Assembly: GCA_965153355.1 (NCBI GenBank)
Contig: OZ231126.1
Coordinates: forward strand, 68,572,001-68,636,000
DNA length: 64,000 nt
Reading direction: 5' to 3'
Source of the DNA: Flaccisagitta enflata
Lineage: Eukaryota > Chaetognatha > Sagittoidea > Aphragmophora
The notes beneath the pieces were generated by a model. The model searched no databases and had not been told where the DNA came from. It saw only the letters and a program-made list of their open reading frames with translations. Shown here piece after piece: positions 32,746 to 45,905 of the stretch (position 1 is the first letter of the stretch; every line of letters starts with the position of its first letter). Both the position numbers and the translations under genes were made by a program.

Positions 32746-33556
32746 CCTGACTGTATAAGTGATAAAAAAAAGTACGGGACCCGCCTGCGGATATCATGTT
32801 TCGCCATTCATATTTCTCGGACATATTTCGAGAAAATTGTCCTTTTTCATCAAGTGCAAACATTCTATCCCTAATAATAGTTGTTAACCCTAAAGGCCAC
32901 CTTCGATGATTCACTCTCGAATCATAAAAGGTTACGGGGTTTTCAATTCCAAAAGAGACCCAAATTGAGCATCTACGGTATTAGTATCAACGTGCGATTT
33001 CCCACTTTTAAGGTCTGTCACTGAGCTATTTGCAAAAGCGAAAAGACGCTCTTACCTATCCTTGCCTTATCAGCTCAACAAGGTGATCTCCCACCTCGCC
33101 CACAATCTACATTGTATCCAGGCAAATAATCATTGCATTGTTATAATGATTGTAATTTGTAAATGTGAATATCATTTTTGTCCTCCGTTTCTAGGTTTTG
33201 CTCTGGTGTTGATGTTGTTGTTGTTGTTGTTTTTTTGTTTTGTTTTGTTTTTTTTCTTTTTTTTTTTAGGAAAGGGTTATCGCTTTATTGCTGACGAAAT
33301 AAAAGAGCATAAAAGATGTCCAAGATCGATGCATCCATTCTCTCTGTCATTGGTTCAAGAACTTGTTAATGAATATATATTCTTTATCAGCATACCGCGA
33401 GCATTGGTCATGAATTGGCCAAGAATTGCCCTCGTTAGACGAGAAAATTCATACCTTTCACCTGACGGTTTTAATTGCCCTACCAGACTACTCAACAAGT
33501 GGCAAGTCAAGTGACAAAGCGATGGACAGAGCACCAATGATGAATTTCATGAAAGG
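32746..33556. other. No certain gene; one protein-like ORF
   Basis: An ORF at 33268-33514 follows a T10AG acceptor-like site and reads GKGYRFIADEIKEHKRC and SIPRALVMNWPRIALVRR. A second frame is also open. I cannot decide whether it is coding. Contains a (GTT)n tract at 33210-33230. Confidence 0.25.
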
Positions 33557-33762
33557 AACAAGGCCGGATACACGGCTACCCTAGTCGCGTGCGGGTGGGC
33601 AGGAGCAGTGCTGGAGAAGGTCACTAGGGCATCTGGGCAGGAGCCGTATGCTCAAAAAGCTCAAAAACGCCGAAAAAGTAAAAAGGGGACCAACCGACCA
33701 ACTGACCGACCAACGGACCGACATTGTGGGGTGTAGAGTCACGTAGCACGCGACTAAAAACG
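33557..33762 (+). mobile_element. Family A element
   Basis: CAAGGCCGGATACACGGCTA to GAGTCACGTAGCACGCGACT and AAAAA; subterminal AGTCGCGTGCGGGTGGG. A well-preserved copy. Confidence 0.88.
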
Positions 33763-34200
33763 CGCCCAGTCTGAGCTCCGTTACTTTGGTCTTGCCAAAT
33801 CCTGTTGATGCCAAATGAGCGATAGCATCTGTTTTTACGAAATTCGGCGTGCTGCACTTTGATTGTTACCCCTCGTACTTGCTACTACTATCACGGTTAC
33901 TTTATCTATAGTGCTCATGAGGCACAAAGACCAATTTTTCTTCTCAAACCCAACTGGTCAGCTAAGTATTGCCTTACATATTATTTTATTTTTGGATATA
34001 TGTAGAGACAAAAAATATCTTCTGGACCAGTGAGATTGTAGCAACTTTGAAGCACGTCGAAAGATTTTACGATATAATGAATTTAAAACTTTTTTATTTT
34101 GCTTGGTGAATCTCTTACCTTTCTGTGAACTGTAATCAGGGCTTTTAAACCTAATGCAATGTTAATCATCAACATACTACACCAACTGCAGGTTTCATTC
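33763..34200. other. Spacer, nothing recognised
   Basis: High-complexity sequence with short open stretches on both strands; no element ends or convincing exon. Confidence 0.35.
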
Positions 34201-34201
34201 A

Positions 34202-35290
<1,089 letters not shown>

Positions 35291-35387
35291 TTCTGACTTG
35301 TTTTTCGTCAGCTTTTTTTTTTATCGGTTATTTTGGTTCGTCACAATTGATGTTCTTTCGACCCGTATCAAGGGTTATGAAATGTAT

Positions 35388-35584
<197 letters not shown>

Positions 35585-35789
35585 ATCGGATCGGTGATTC
35601 GCCGCCGAAAAAACGGTGGAGTGATTGCCAATTTTCACCGATTCGGTGATTTGGATTTTCGGTTTTTCACCGTTTTTCCCTTCCATCCTCAAGCCGCTCT
35701 TTTCATTGCATTTTTTCGCCGTCATGCACATGGAAATGCGCATATGCTGGGACAATATTTCCGATTTTCACAAAAAAAAATCCCACATA

Positions 35790-36122
35790 CCGTATTTTTT
35801 CTATAAAGCGCCCCCCTCCAAAAAGCGCCCCTTTCTTTTCTTTCTTAGTATTATACTTTTCAGAAGAGATTTGAACAGAAATATTGAGTAAAATGATGAT
35901 ATAAAACAACACAATGAGCCAGTTTCAAAGACTTTCAAACAGATATATGCAAGGAATATCTCCATTTTGAGTCAAATTTAGCATTTTGGTAGCCTTTCAT
36001 GAAAAAGATAGACTGAATGACAGTTCATCTACAATATAAAGGGGGCGCTAATTGGAGGGTTAAAAAGCCAAGTTTAATTTCAATTTCAAAAGCGCCCGGG
36101 GCGCTTTTTAGAAAAAATATGG
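35790..36122. mobile_element. Family G inverted-repeat element, TA-flanked, copy 2
   Basis: CCGTATTTTTTCTATAAAGC to GCTTTTTAGAAAAAATATGG with TA on both sides. The reverse-complement body matches 7397-7730. Confidence 0.8.
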
Positions 36123-36124
36123 TA

Positions 36125-36672
36125 AATCCCTAATTCAGTGGTTGCCACAGTAACATGACACAGTACCTCATCCCAGTTTCACTCAGCGTGTCTTTTTTGT
36201 TGCCTGCTAAGCAACTGTATAGGAGAATATGTCCCTTGGAAGGTCTGCCTATCCGGAATCGCTGCCATGCCACAATACAGCCCCTCTCCACTCCTGCCCA
36301 TCTACATTACTGCCCCTGCCCACCTGTAAGCAACTCCAAAAAGAACCATTATGAAAGTTGTGGAGGGACCAAATGTTTTAGCACCCCCCCCCCTTAAAGC
36401 CCATGCTACATGTATTGCTTCTTTTCCTCTAGTCTGGGTTGCGGTTTATGGACAAAACGAGATAAGTAGATTTTGCTGATCACCGGTATGATGCTGAGGC
36501 GTGGTTTATTTTAGAATGTAGGCTTGCAATTACCTCGTAGAAAATTGCTGAGGACTGAAAGAAACTAACACAAGAACGATTACTACAGGGAGGCCATCTG
36601 AGATTAAAGAAGTTTTGGAGTTCACGTAATGTATGACAAAACGTTTGGAAAAGACACGACAAGACCACGACA
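36125..36672. other. Spacer with a fragment of the 46.3-kb foldback
   Basis: AAGAACCATTATGAAAGTTG and GTGGAGGGACCAAA at 36342-36375 match the arm of the 46.3-kb foldback. A decayed family A left end precedes it (36290-36340). No gene. Confidence 0.45.
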
Positions 36673-36887
36673 AACAAGGCTGGATACACGGCTACCGAAG
36701 TCGCGTGCGGGTGGGCAGGGGCCATATTTGAGGCCACTCCATCATTTGGGCAGGAGCAGTGAGGCCAAAGACCGCAAACCCAAAAAAAGGTAAAGTGTGA
36801 AGGACGGACGTATGGACAGACGGACCGACGGACAAACGGACGGACCGATAAAGGGGGTTGTAGAGTCGCGTAGCACGCGACTAAAAA
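36673..36887 (+). mobile_element. Family A element, full-length
   Basis: CAAGGCTGGATACACGGCTA to AGAGTCGCGTAGCACGCGACT with AAAAA. The stem AGTCGCGT/ACGCGACT has a 3-nt AGC loop. Confidence 0.9.
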
Positions 36888-37003
36888 GAGACTTGTGGCC
36901 CGCACCCAGAACATCGATTTGCGGTGTATACACAGTACTGGGGTGAGATTAAGGCATGGGGGTGAGATTAAGCCATGGGGGTTCCGCGCTGAACGTTTTG
37001 TAA

Positions 37004-37006
<3 letters not shown>

Positions 37007-37041
<35 letters not shown>

Positions 37042-37111
37042 AAAACAACAACAACAACAACAACAACAAACAAAAAAACAACAACAACAAACAACAACAA
37101 ACAACAACAAC

Positions 37112-37156
<45 letters not shown>
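37007..37156. repeat. (AAC)n microsatellite
   Basis: Interrupted AAC repeats. Polythreonine/asparagine ORFs over it are artefacts unless spliced in. Confidence 0.96.
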
Positions 37157-37166
37157 CGGAAAGTAC

Positions 37167-37258
37167 ATGTTCCAGGAAGCGCATGACGGCAATTGGCGTG
37201 ACAAAGATGCAACAAAGAAGACTTCTGAGGAACTAGCATCATCAACGTCATCATCATC

Positions 37259-37330
<72 letters not shown>

Positions 37331-37361
37331 GTCGTCGTCGTCGACGTCAAACTTTGCGTAA
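37167..37361 (+). CDS. Possible short coding exon with polyserine
   Basis: Open from ATG (or from a possible acceptor TGTTCCAG at 37174): MFQEAHDGNWRDKDATKK then TSEELASS, a (TCA)n polyserine tract and STSNFA before TAA. The first 26 residues are protein-like. The minus strand is also open as polyaspartate, so the strand is uncertain. Confidence 0.22.
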
Positions 37362-37462
37362 TTCGCCGCAAAGATAACGTCACAATCATCATGGAAAAGG
37401 GTTGTCAACATTCGACAATGCGATCAAGCGACCACCAGAATGCGCTATTTGCTACTCTGTGT

Positions 37463-38094
37463 TTGGGTGCTTCACATAGCAAAATTTCGGAGTTTCCTTC
37501 CGTGATTTATCATGCTATAAATAACCGTCTACAAATAATATAAAAGTGTAAAAACTGAAAAGGTGTATATAATTGAGTGGTTTTTTTTCATTTCCCCCCC
37601 CCCTTTGTCTTTTATTTTATTCCCCTTAACATATTGCACCGTATTTAAAAATCAATAATTTTTTTCTCCTAAAACTAATATTAAAATATGTTGTACTAAA
37701 TCAAATATCATCTGTTGGCACTAATAAAAAAGTTAAATGTTCTAAGAATTTTTCTTCCAGCTTTTGGTTTTATTCTTTATCTTTAAATCTAAAAAGCCGA
37801 AGATAAACAATTTAACAACAAATACATGAAAATTGACCACTACATATTAGCTTAAGAAGGTAAAAAACAAGGCCAGATATACGGTTACAGATGGGCAGGT
37901 GCCATATTCAAAGTCACTTTATCATTTGAGCAAGAGCAGTGAGGCCAAAGACCGGAAAATAACTAAAAAACTAAAGTGTGATAATCAGACAGATGGATGG
38001 ATGGACAGACTGACCAATAAACTGACCAAGCGAGGTATTAAGTTACGCAGCAGGTGACTATAAATCTTCAACTTTTGCAATGTGAAGCACCCAA
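37463..38094. mobile_element. Family D element, copy 3, with nested family A
   Basis: Ends GGGTGCTTCACATAGCAAAA and TTTTGCAATGTGAAGCACCC are inverted. The body differs from copies 1-2. It includes a C10 block with family I-like sequence (about 37595) and a complete family A copy (37867-38062). Confidence 0.65.
37867..38062 (+). mobile_element. Family A element nested in family D
   Basis: ACAAGGCCAGATATACGG to TAAGTTACGCAGCAGGTGACT; both ends are decayed, consistent with an older copy. Confidence 0.65.
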
Positions 38095-38154
38095 ACGCAG
38101 CGTAAACGGAAAGTAATTTCGAGGTTCAACATTTCTTCTGTTGCGTGAACGTCA

Positions 38155-38876
<722 letters not shown>

Positions 38877-39126
38877 AAGAATTACAATGTCATTGCGCTG
38901 AGGCTCACCTCTCATCAATTCGGTTGGAGACTCACCATCTGCAGAAAATATGTTGAAGACTCCGCCTCACACTGACGTTTCAAAGACGTTTCGGAGAAAC
39001 AAATAGCCAAAACCATCAGGCTTCAAAGTTCAAATATTTACTCTTCTATCGACTCAAGATAAATTGCGGATAGTATCTAACTACCCAACCAGTGATGTCG
39101 AGATGTATCAAAGTACATGTATAAGC

Positions 39127-39172
39127 TCTCTCTCTGTCTTTCTCTCTGTCTTTCTCTCTGTCTCTGTCTGTG

Positions 39173-39259
<87 letters not shown>

Positions 39260-39260
39260 T
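39127..39260. repeat. (TC)n microsatellite
   Basis: TCTG/TC passing into pure TC. Confidence 0.97.
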
Positions 39261-39550
39261 TCTCTCGCTACAAGGAAGCTACTTTATCTTTCGGAAAATG
39301 TAATGAAAAATGTTATGTAATGCATGGACAGTGGATATGTAACTGCTAAAAAAAAAGGAGTTTCCTCTCATGTTTTCTTTTTGTTTTTTTTTTAGCTGTC
39401 GGTAGACAAAGAGCATCGTCGTAGGTTGCAATCACGATCAATATGCCCTACATTCTTAGGACCAACAGTTAATGTGGTCCACACTTGAGATAAGGGTGGC
39501 AAGCATAATGAAATGAAAAAAAAATATGGGAGTGACATTTGACATATGAA

Positions 39551-39720
39551 ACAAGGCCGGATACACGGCCAATACCAGTCGCGGACGGGTGGGCAGGGGC
39601 GGAAATGCGCGTTTTTCCTCTTTTCGACTCGTGCTCACCGACGGACCGACCGACGGACCGACGGACCAACGGACGGACGGACGAAGCCTCTTATAGAGTC
39701 ACTTGTCCGTGACTAAAAAT
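39551..39720 (+). mobile_element. Family A element, CGCGGAC subfamily
   Basis: Left CCAGTCGCGGACGGGTGGG; right AGAGTCACTTGTCCGTGACT. Stem word and left motif share GTCCG. Confidence 0.85.
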
Positions 39721-39833
39721 AAGTGCTTAAATCTATGTTACAATTGACTGTCTTAGAAAAACATTTCCATGTATTCTCATTTATTTTTAAAAAACATAAT
39801 GTAATTTTCATCTTTTTAGCAATAATATTCCAA

Positions 39834-40048
39834 CAAGGCCGGATACACGGCCACCAGTTGCGGATGGGTGGGCAGGGGTGGAAATGCGCGTTTTCACACT
39901 TTCAAACTCGATCATTACCGACGGACGGACGGACGGACGGACGACGGATTTGAAATGCAGTAGTGATCGATGACGGACGGACGGACGACGGATGACGCGA
40001 CGGACGGACAAAGCCTTCTTATAGAGTTGCGCGTCCGCAACTAAAAAC
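39834..40048 (+). mobile_element. Family A element, TGCGGA(C/T) subfamily
   Basis: Left ACCAGTTGCGGATGGGTGGG; right GAGTTGCGCGTCCGCAACT and AAAAA; the GGAC repeat block is expanded. Confidence 0.87.
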
Positions 40049-40052
40049 CTTT

Positions 40053-40226
40053 AATTTTTAGTAGAGGACACGCGACTGTATACTTTGCCGTGTCGGTCGG
40101 TAGGTTGGTTGGTCAGTCCATCTGTCCACTCGTTGGTCCATCACATTTTTGAATTACGGGCGGTTTTTGCATTATTGCTCCTGCCTATTGGTCCGCAACT
40201 GGATTGCCGTGTATCCGGCCTTGTTT
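40053..40226 (-). mobile_element. Family A element, mixed ends
   Basis: Hairpin side TTTTTAGTAGAGGACACGCG; other side TTGGTCCGCAACTGG then GTATCCGGCCTTGTTTC. The two words do not match exactly, so it may be recombinant or decayed. Confidence 0.8.
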
Positions 40227-40337
40227 CATTTTCTGTTGCCCCCATTTTTTCAAGTCTAGACAAGATCTATTGAACCAACTGACTGGGTGTTGCGCAGTGG
40301 TCAGTCAGCTGGGAACGTTTCTGAATAAAAGTCTTTT

Positions 40338-40545
40338 TTAGTCGCGTACATGAATCTACAACCCACTTTGTCGGTCCGTTGGTCCATCCGTCCGTCCATC
40401 CGTCGGTCCGTCCGTCGGTCTGTCACACTTTGGTTTTTGCGGTCTTTGGCCGGCCTCACTGCTCCTGCCCAAATGATTAAGAGACCTCAAATACAGCCCC
40501 TGCCCACCCGCACGCGACTTGGGTAGCCGTATTTCCGGCCTTGTT
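40338..40545 (-). mobile_element. Family A element, CGCGTGC subfamily
   Basis: TTTTTTAGTCGCGTACATGA at the hairpin side; CGCACGCGACTTGGGTAGCC at the other. Confidence 0.85.
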
Positions 40546-40693
40546 TTCATTTCAGGTGCGCCAATGCACCTTAAAAAGAGGTAGTGTCCGTTGGTTAGTC
40601 TGTCTGTTTGTTGGTCATACTTGGATGAAAAACTGCTACGGTAGCCCTTATGGGCTTGTCTGTCTTGTCTGTTCTATAACAAGAAGGCATTTT

Positions 40694-40865
40694 TTAGTTG
40701 TGGACACGCAACTCTAAAAGAGGCTTTGTCCGTCAGTCTGTCCGCTGGTCCATCAGTTCTTCAGTCCGTCTGTCAGCAGTCAGCAAGAGTCGAAAAGTGG
40801 GTAAATGCGCTTATCCGACCCTGCCCACCCGTCCGCAACTGGTAGCCGTATATCCGGCCTTGTTA
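40694..40865 (-). mobile_element. Family A element, TGCGGAC subfamily
   Basis: AGTTGTGGACACGCAACT hairpin; CCGTCCGCAACTGGTAGCC at the other side. Third of three same-orientation copies. Confidence 0.87.
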
Positions 40866-41180
40866 TATCATAGTTGGTGTTCAACAAGACTGGAATAGAA
40901 GAAACATTGGAAATATAACATCTCTTGCAGAATCTGTCTGAGCTAAATGACATCATTTAAGGGAGTGCTGATCACGTTTTTTGATCTTTTGCCAAATTCA
41001 ATACTCTATCATTACAATGAAGAAGAGAGACTGGTAGATGTATGAATAATATACTTCCGTCGAGACTAAATACAAGTTTTTAGGAGTGAATTTTTCACAT
41101 TTCAATTCATTTTAAACCAGCTGCCAAAGACTTCGAGTTTTTCAAGTAGTAGTAGGACAGAGTAGCAAACAGACTGACAT
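40866..41180. other. Spacer with no supported gene
   Basis: A 33-codon plus ORF (40947-41048; MTSFKGVLITFFDLLPNS...) is protein-like but lacks splice support. Confidence 0.3.
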
Positions 41181-41348
41181 TTATTTCGTCTCCTGATTTT
41201 TTGTTTTGAGGACTTCCATCATGTAGTCTTTAAACGCGGTTAGGTTCTCTGCTTTAGTTTTGCGCGGCCGCCAAATTTCAACATTATCACTGGTGTCTAA
41301 TTCTCGTCTGTACCGAGGTATTGTTTCCGGGTAAGCGCCCAAATCCAT
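41181..41348 (-). CDS. Acetoacetyl-CoA-synthetase-like N-terminal ORF, truncated
   Basis: Minus-strand ATG to TAA, 55 codons: MDLGAYPETIPRYRRELD, TSDNVEIWRPRKTKAEN and LTAFKDYMMEVLKTKN. Acetoacetyl-CoA synthetases (cytosolic AMP-forming ligases that activate acetoacetate) begin with a short lead, then (L/I/M)W-x-P, about eight residues, and N(L/T)xxF plus a helix; here IWRP ... AENLTAFKDY fits. The family then continues with several hundred residues, which are absent: a TAA follows, and there is no good donor before it (only GAA|GTCCTC). So this is a first exon with an unusual donor, a truncated copy, or a coincidence. The similarity is judged from memory. The upstream (AAC)n on this strand is not part of it. 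Confidence 0.38.
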   Translation of the reverse strand: MDLGAYPETIPRYRRELDTSDNVEIWRPRKTKAENLTAFKDYMMEVLKTKNQETK

Positions 41349-41426
41349 CTATCAACAGCAGCACTGGTGATGAGGTTTTACCATTGTCAACCGGAAGTAC
41401 ACTTGCGCCGTTACTTTGACTGTTTT

Positions 41427-41430
<4 letters not shown>

Positions 41431-41479
<49 letters not shown>

Positions 41480-41480
41480 G
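41431..41480. repeat. (GTT)n microsatellite
   Basis: 17 GTT units, close upstream of the acetoacetyl-CoA-synthetase-like ORF on the minus strand. Confidence 0.96.
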
Positions 41481-41654
41481 AATCACACAGATTTGAGGCG
41501 AATTCGTATGTATACAGCAAACATGAGAAGGATAAATGCCCCTCTCAACTTGTTATTAACAGAGACGGCCAGAGGAATTTCTATATTTTCGACTTTATAC
41601 TATAAATTTACTGTCTTAAAAATGTATCAAAGTATTGATTTTTGTTCTTCCTCT

Positions 41655-41896
41655 CTTAGATGCGTCCGTCAGAAGAGAGAGGGAGGGGGGGGAGAGGGGG
41701 AGAGGCAGAGTAACTGACATCAAGAAACAGTTCAAGAGACATATAGTGTATACACTAAGACAATTATGAAAAAAAATTTATCTTTAGACCATGGCGTCAG
41801 AATGCGTGGGAACAGGCTAAAGAATTGTGCACAACATACACATAGCTTGATCAGTTTTAGCAAGCAAGTGATAGGGGATGCTGCAGTATAACAAGT
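41655..41896. repeat. Segmental duplicate, copy 1
   Basis: About 225 bp from GAGAGGCAGAGTAACTGACA to GCAGTATAACAAGTGACGC match 46975-47182 at high identity. The flanks differ. No ORF is shared. Confidence 0.88.
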
Positions 41897-42060
41897 GACG
41901 CATCTCTACAAGAGGGTCTGCCCGTCCGTCCCTCCGTCCGTCCCTCCGTCCGTCCCTCCGTCCGTCCATCCGTCCGTCCATCCGTCCGTCCATCCGTCCA
42001 TCCGTCCATCCGTCTATCCGTATTACCGTTATGCAAGTGCAAAAACCGCTCTTTAAATTT
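41897..42060 (-). mobile_element. Family A relative, GCATCTCTA end
   Basis: ACGCATCTCTACAAGAGGGT then expanded GTCCGTCCCTCCGTCC repeats; the other end is lost. Confidence 0.6.
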
Positions 42061-42138
42061 TGAATTGTGTAATCTTATCTTTAACCTGGATGTTGTATAC
42101 TCAAAAAGAAGTGCTGGCTAGCATACGGTAGTTTGACT

Positions 42139-42163
42139 GTTATGTTATGTTATGTTATGTTTT
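42139..42163. repeat. (TTATG)5 short tandem
   Basis: TGTTATGTTATGTTATG repeats. Confidence 0.85.
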
Positions 42164-42781
42164 TCATTCAGCAGTTTTCTGGTGCGCTAAAGCGCCTCCA
42201 TGACTGGCTAAGTTTGTCCATCAGTCAGTTGGTTGGTCCGGTAATGCATTTTTTTGAAGATAAATACTATGCACCTACTTGGCCTGATTTTGTGTACATT
42301 TTTTTTAAAAGAACATTATTTTTTTTTGAAGGCTTAGTGTTCTTATTTTTGAGGCCAAATGAAGCTTTCAACGCTCTTAGAGCGTTCTTAATTCATAATA
42401 CCATATAAACTATAAGAAACCTTATAACATACTATTACTCAATTGTACTAAATACATTTCTATTAAATGTTATAACAAATCCTTAACGTTAAAGTCGGGG
42501 GATATTTTTATAGTATTTATTTAAAAAATTATAAAACATCATCTTAATTATACTAAAATTGAAGTGTTATGATAGCATTTCTTAAATATAATCTTAAAAA
42601 AAAATTTTATCTTAAGATTTGAAGCTTTCATACAGTAGATGTCGTCTAGACTTGGAAATACGGGGGAGCTCATAACCTCAGCATCAGTACAGTAAGGGGA
42701 CTGATATTTTGCTAGTGTATTGTATAAACCCTAAGGGGTTGACGATGGGGTATGGCATCCCCCTACAGCTTACCTTACAAA

Positions 42782-42924
42782 AACAAGGCCGGATACACGG
42801 CCACCAGTTGCGGACGGGTGGGCAGGAGCAGAAATGCGCGTTTTCACACTTTTTGACTCGTTCTCACCAATGGACCGACGGACGGACAAAGCCTCTTATA
42901 GAGTTGCGTGTCCGCAACAAAAAA
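42782..42924 (+). mobile_element. Family A element nested in F
   Basis: Left ACCAGTTGCGGACGGGTGGG; right GAGTTGCGTGTCCGCAAC and an A run; a compact 143-bp copy. Confidence 0.88.
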
Positions 42925-43062
42925 GCAAAGGAAGATCCAAATTATTTTTTTGCCACTTCTAAGCATTCATCTTTGCCTAATTGACTGTGTATAAAACCAA
43001 CAGTTCGAATAATCAAATATATATGAATCTATGCATTATCTATTTGCTTTAATTGCAAAACC

Positions 43063-43153
43063 AGCCTGGGATTTGAACCTGGAACTTCTAAAGAAATAAA
43101 TTGATCAAGAGGGATTTGAAATCAAGTGAGTTAACCACTAGACCAATTCTGGC
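43063..43153 (-). tRNA. tRNA-like (pseudo-tRNA) sequence
   Basis: Minus strand: GCCAG start, A-box-like TTGGTCTAGTGGTTAA, B-box GGTTCAAATCC, and CTGG(T) that could close the acceptor stem. The T stem and acceptor stem pair poorly and the anticodon arm is irregular with a long variable region, so a functional tRNA is unlikely. More probably a decayed tRNA or the head of a tRNA-derived element. Confidence 0.4.
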
Positions 43154-43412
43154 AGCTGTTTGAGCAAAACAAATTTGTTTTAGTATATTCAAAAGAATTC
43201 TCTATCCACAGAGCTGCCATACCCCATCGTTAACCCTATAGGACATAAGCATTATACAGACACAGTTTTATTTCATCAGCGTAAATGGTAGTTAGGATAT
43301 GAGGGCCCCTGTATTTCCAAGTCTAGACGACATTTACTGTATGTTCTTAAGATGTTCTTGTTTTGGGGCTATTCAAAGCCTTGATTTTCTGACAAACTAG
43401 GTTCTTATGATA

Positions 43413-43616
43413 CAAGGCTAGTTACACGGCTACCTGTGTCGCATGCGGGTGGGGCAGGGGCCATATTTGAGGTCACTAGACCATTTTGGCAGGAGCAGTG
43501 AGGTCAAAGAAATAAAATCATAAAAAAAAGTAAAATGGTGACCGACCAACCGAGCGACCGACCGACAGACAGGTGGACAAAGCGGGTTTTAGAGTCGCGT
43601 GCATGCGATCAAAAAC
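43413..43616 (+). mobile_element. Family A element, CGCATGC variant
   Basis: Left TGTCGCATGCGGGTGGGG; right GAGTCGCGTGCATGCGATC and an A run. The GCATGCGA word is present at both ends. Confidence 0.82.
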
Positions 43617-43850
43617 TAGTCATCCAAGGATCGCACATGGTCAGCGGTACCCGGTGCCTGAGAGGCCTGGTTTTGGGCCTGAAAAGGCTGATTTGGTTTT
43701 TGGACCTAAAAGCTTGAGAGGGGCCGGGGGGGGGGGATGGATGTATGTACGGACAGACGTTTGAATGGACGTATGGATGGACGTCTGGAAATTCACCCCT
43801 GTGTCCGGCAGGACATCGGCCCTTTGGAGCCACTGCCTACAAAGCGTATG
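43617..43850. mobile_element. Family B element, ~220 bp
   Basis: ATGGTCAGCGGTACCCGGTG then GCCTGAGAGG units and GGACGTATGGATGGACG, ending CTGTGTCCGGCAGGACATC and GGCCCTTTGGAGCC. Confidence 0.65.
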
Positions 43851-43904
43851 ACAAATTTCTTTGATAGATGCGCGGAGAAAGTGTAGAAATCATGCTGCGT
43901 TGAT

Positions 43905-44022
43905 ATAAGAAGGCTGTATACACTTCCCCCCCCCACCATCGTGAGCAGGAGCAGAAAACCCCGAAAAACAAAAACGTGACCGACCGACACGTTGTAAAGC
44001 TGCGTGTCCGCGACTAAAAATG
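43905..44022 (+). mobile_element. Family A relative
   Basis: GAAGGCTGTATACACTTCCC to GTAAAGCTGCGTGTCCGCGACT then AAAAA. Confidence 0.65.
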
Positions 44023-44089
44023 ACTATCATTGTAATGATATGACAAACATGAAAACATAAAATGCCACCAAATGATGATAAGTGACGCA

Positions 44090-44167
44090 AGATCGCAATA
44101 TTGTTACGGACCGGTGGGCAGGGGCACCCAACCACCAGCCTTACCCAACCCCACCCTCCCTCTTCCA

Positions 44168-44198
<31 letters not shown>

Positions 44199-44316
44199 CA
44201 CACACACAACTGCAGTATCGTAAATGTTTGTTTTTCGCATTTCAATTCAAGCGTGACGGACTTATTGACCGACCAACGGACAGACAAAGCCTCTTATAGA
44301 GTTGCTTGTCTGAAAA
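44090..44316 (+). mobile_element. Family C element with (CA)n
   Basis: GTTACGGACCGGTGGGCAGG, a CCACCCTCCC block, (CA)n at 44171-44209, then AAGCCTCTTATAGAGTTGC. Confidence 0.7.
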
Positions 44317-44325
44317 AAACAAGCC

Positions 44326-44573
44326 CGACCGGGCAACGATGCGTCCGGGCTGTGTCTCGTGTATTGATCATGTGACATATACGGAGAGACAGATGGACAA
44401 ACAGACGGGTGAAAAGACTCTCAAAACATGTTGGTTGATCATTTTTTTCAGTGTAGGATCTCACCGTGGCCAAAAACAGCCGAGAAACGCAGTTTTTGCA
44501 CAGGCGTTACGGACGGACGGACGGACGGACAGACTCTTATAGAGATGCGTTCCTGACGGACGCATCTAGAAAT
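44326..44573 (+). mobile_element. Family A relative, GATGCGTCC/GACGCATC ends
   Basis: CCGGGCAACGATGCGTCCGG at left; CTCTTATAGAGATGCG and GACGGACGCATCTAG at right. Left word GATGCGTCC and right word GGACGCATC are inverted repeats, as in the other subfamilies. Confidence 0.7.
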
Positions 44574-44698
44574 GAAAACACAGAACGCATTAAGACAAGG
44601 CGGACACGCGGCTACAGTCATGTGTGGGATGGCAAGAGCCGTATTTGAGGTCACCAGAGCAATTTGGGCAGGCGCTGTGAAGAATATAATAACATTAT

Positions 44699-45560
<862 letters not shown>

Positions 45561-45624
45561 TTAACCCCGAATGATTACGCTGTGACAAAATTTGAGCATT
45601 GAAGTTGCTTCAGAGCCAGGGTCT

Positions 45625-45816
45625 TCAGGGTCTTTGTAATACAAATTGTAGCAGAATCTGGAAGCGACACCACAGAAACTGGAAGGTAGTGGGGAAGAAA
45701 CCAGCTTTTTTTCGTACTGTGCGTGCCCGATTTCCGTATCGCCATCTATCGTAGGAAGTACCTGTGATCAAGTCGTAAACATCAACTTTGACAAGCATTG
45801 TGAGACTAGTACTCAT
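45625..45816 (-). CDS. Candidate small coding ORF or first exon
   Basis: Minus strand ATG: MSTSLTMLVKVDVYDLITG, where CACAG|GTACTTCC could be a donor; unspliced it continues TSYDRWRYGNRARTVRKK and GFFPTTFQFLWCRFQ to 63 codons. Spliced to TTCCAG acceptors at about 45670 or 45650 it would continue in other frames that are also open. Composition is protein-like but the model is ambiguous and no family is recognised. Confidence 0.28.
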   Translation of the reverse strand: MSTSLTMLVKVDVYDLITGTSYDRWRYGNRARTVRKKAGFFPTTFQFLWCRFQILLQFVLQRP

Positions 45817-45905
45817 AACTGACTGATATCATAGTTTAACTACATGAATATCCTAGAACGCCATTCAACATTCAACCGTCTTACTGTTTTTAAGTCACGT
45901 GATTA

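Larger units (their letters stand above)
42633..43339. mobile_element. Family F inverted-repeat element, TA-flanked
   Basis: CAGTAGATGTCGTCTAGACT is mirrored by AGTCTAGACGACATTTACTG with TA on both sides. Terminal repeats are about 35 bp. A second pair (CGATGGGGTATGGCA / TGCCATACCCCATCG) lies inside. It carries family A and a tRNA-like sequence. Tc1/mariner-type, non-autonomous. Confidence 0.85.
42290..43400. mobile_element. Family E copy split by element F
   Basis: AAAGAACATTATTTT, GTTCTTATTTTTGAGGCC and TTAAGATTTGAAGCTTTCA on the left continue on the right as TGTTCTTAAGATGTTCTTG, in the same order as in 3327-3749. Confidence 0.65.

Noticed and set aside
36674-36887. Family A as a Helitron (CTRR end with hairpin)
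   Set aside because: The right end has a hairpin and CTAA, but the left end CAAGG lacks the TC start, and I could not show insertion between A and T. Left unclassified.
42633-43339. Family F as a functional tRNA locus
   Set aside because: The A- and B-box words are good but the stems pair poorly and the anticodon arm is irregular; treated as a pseudo-tRNA.
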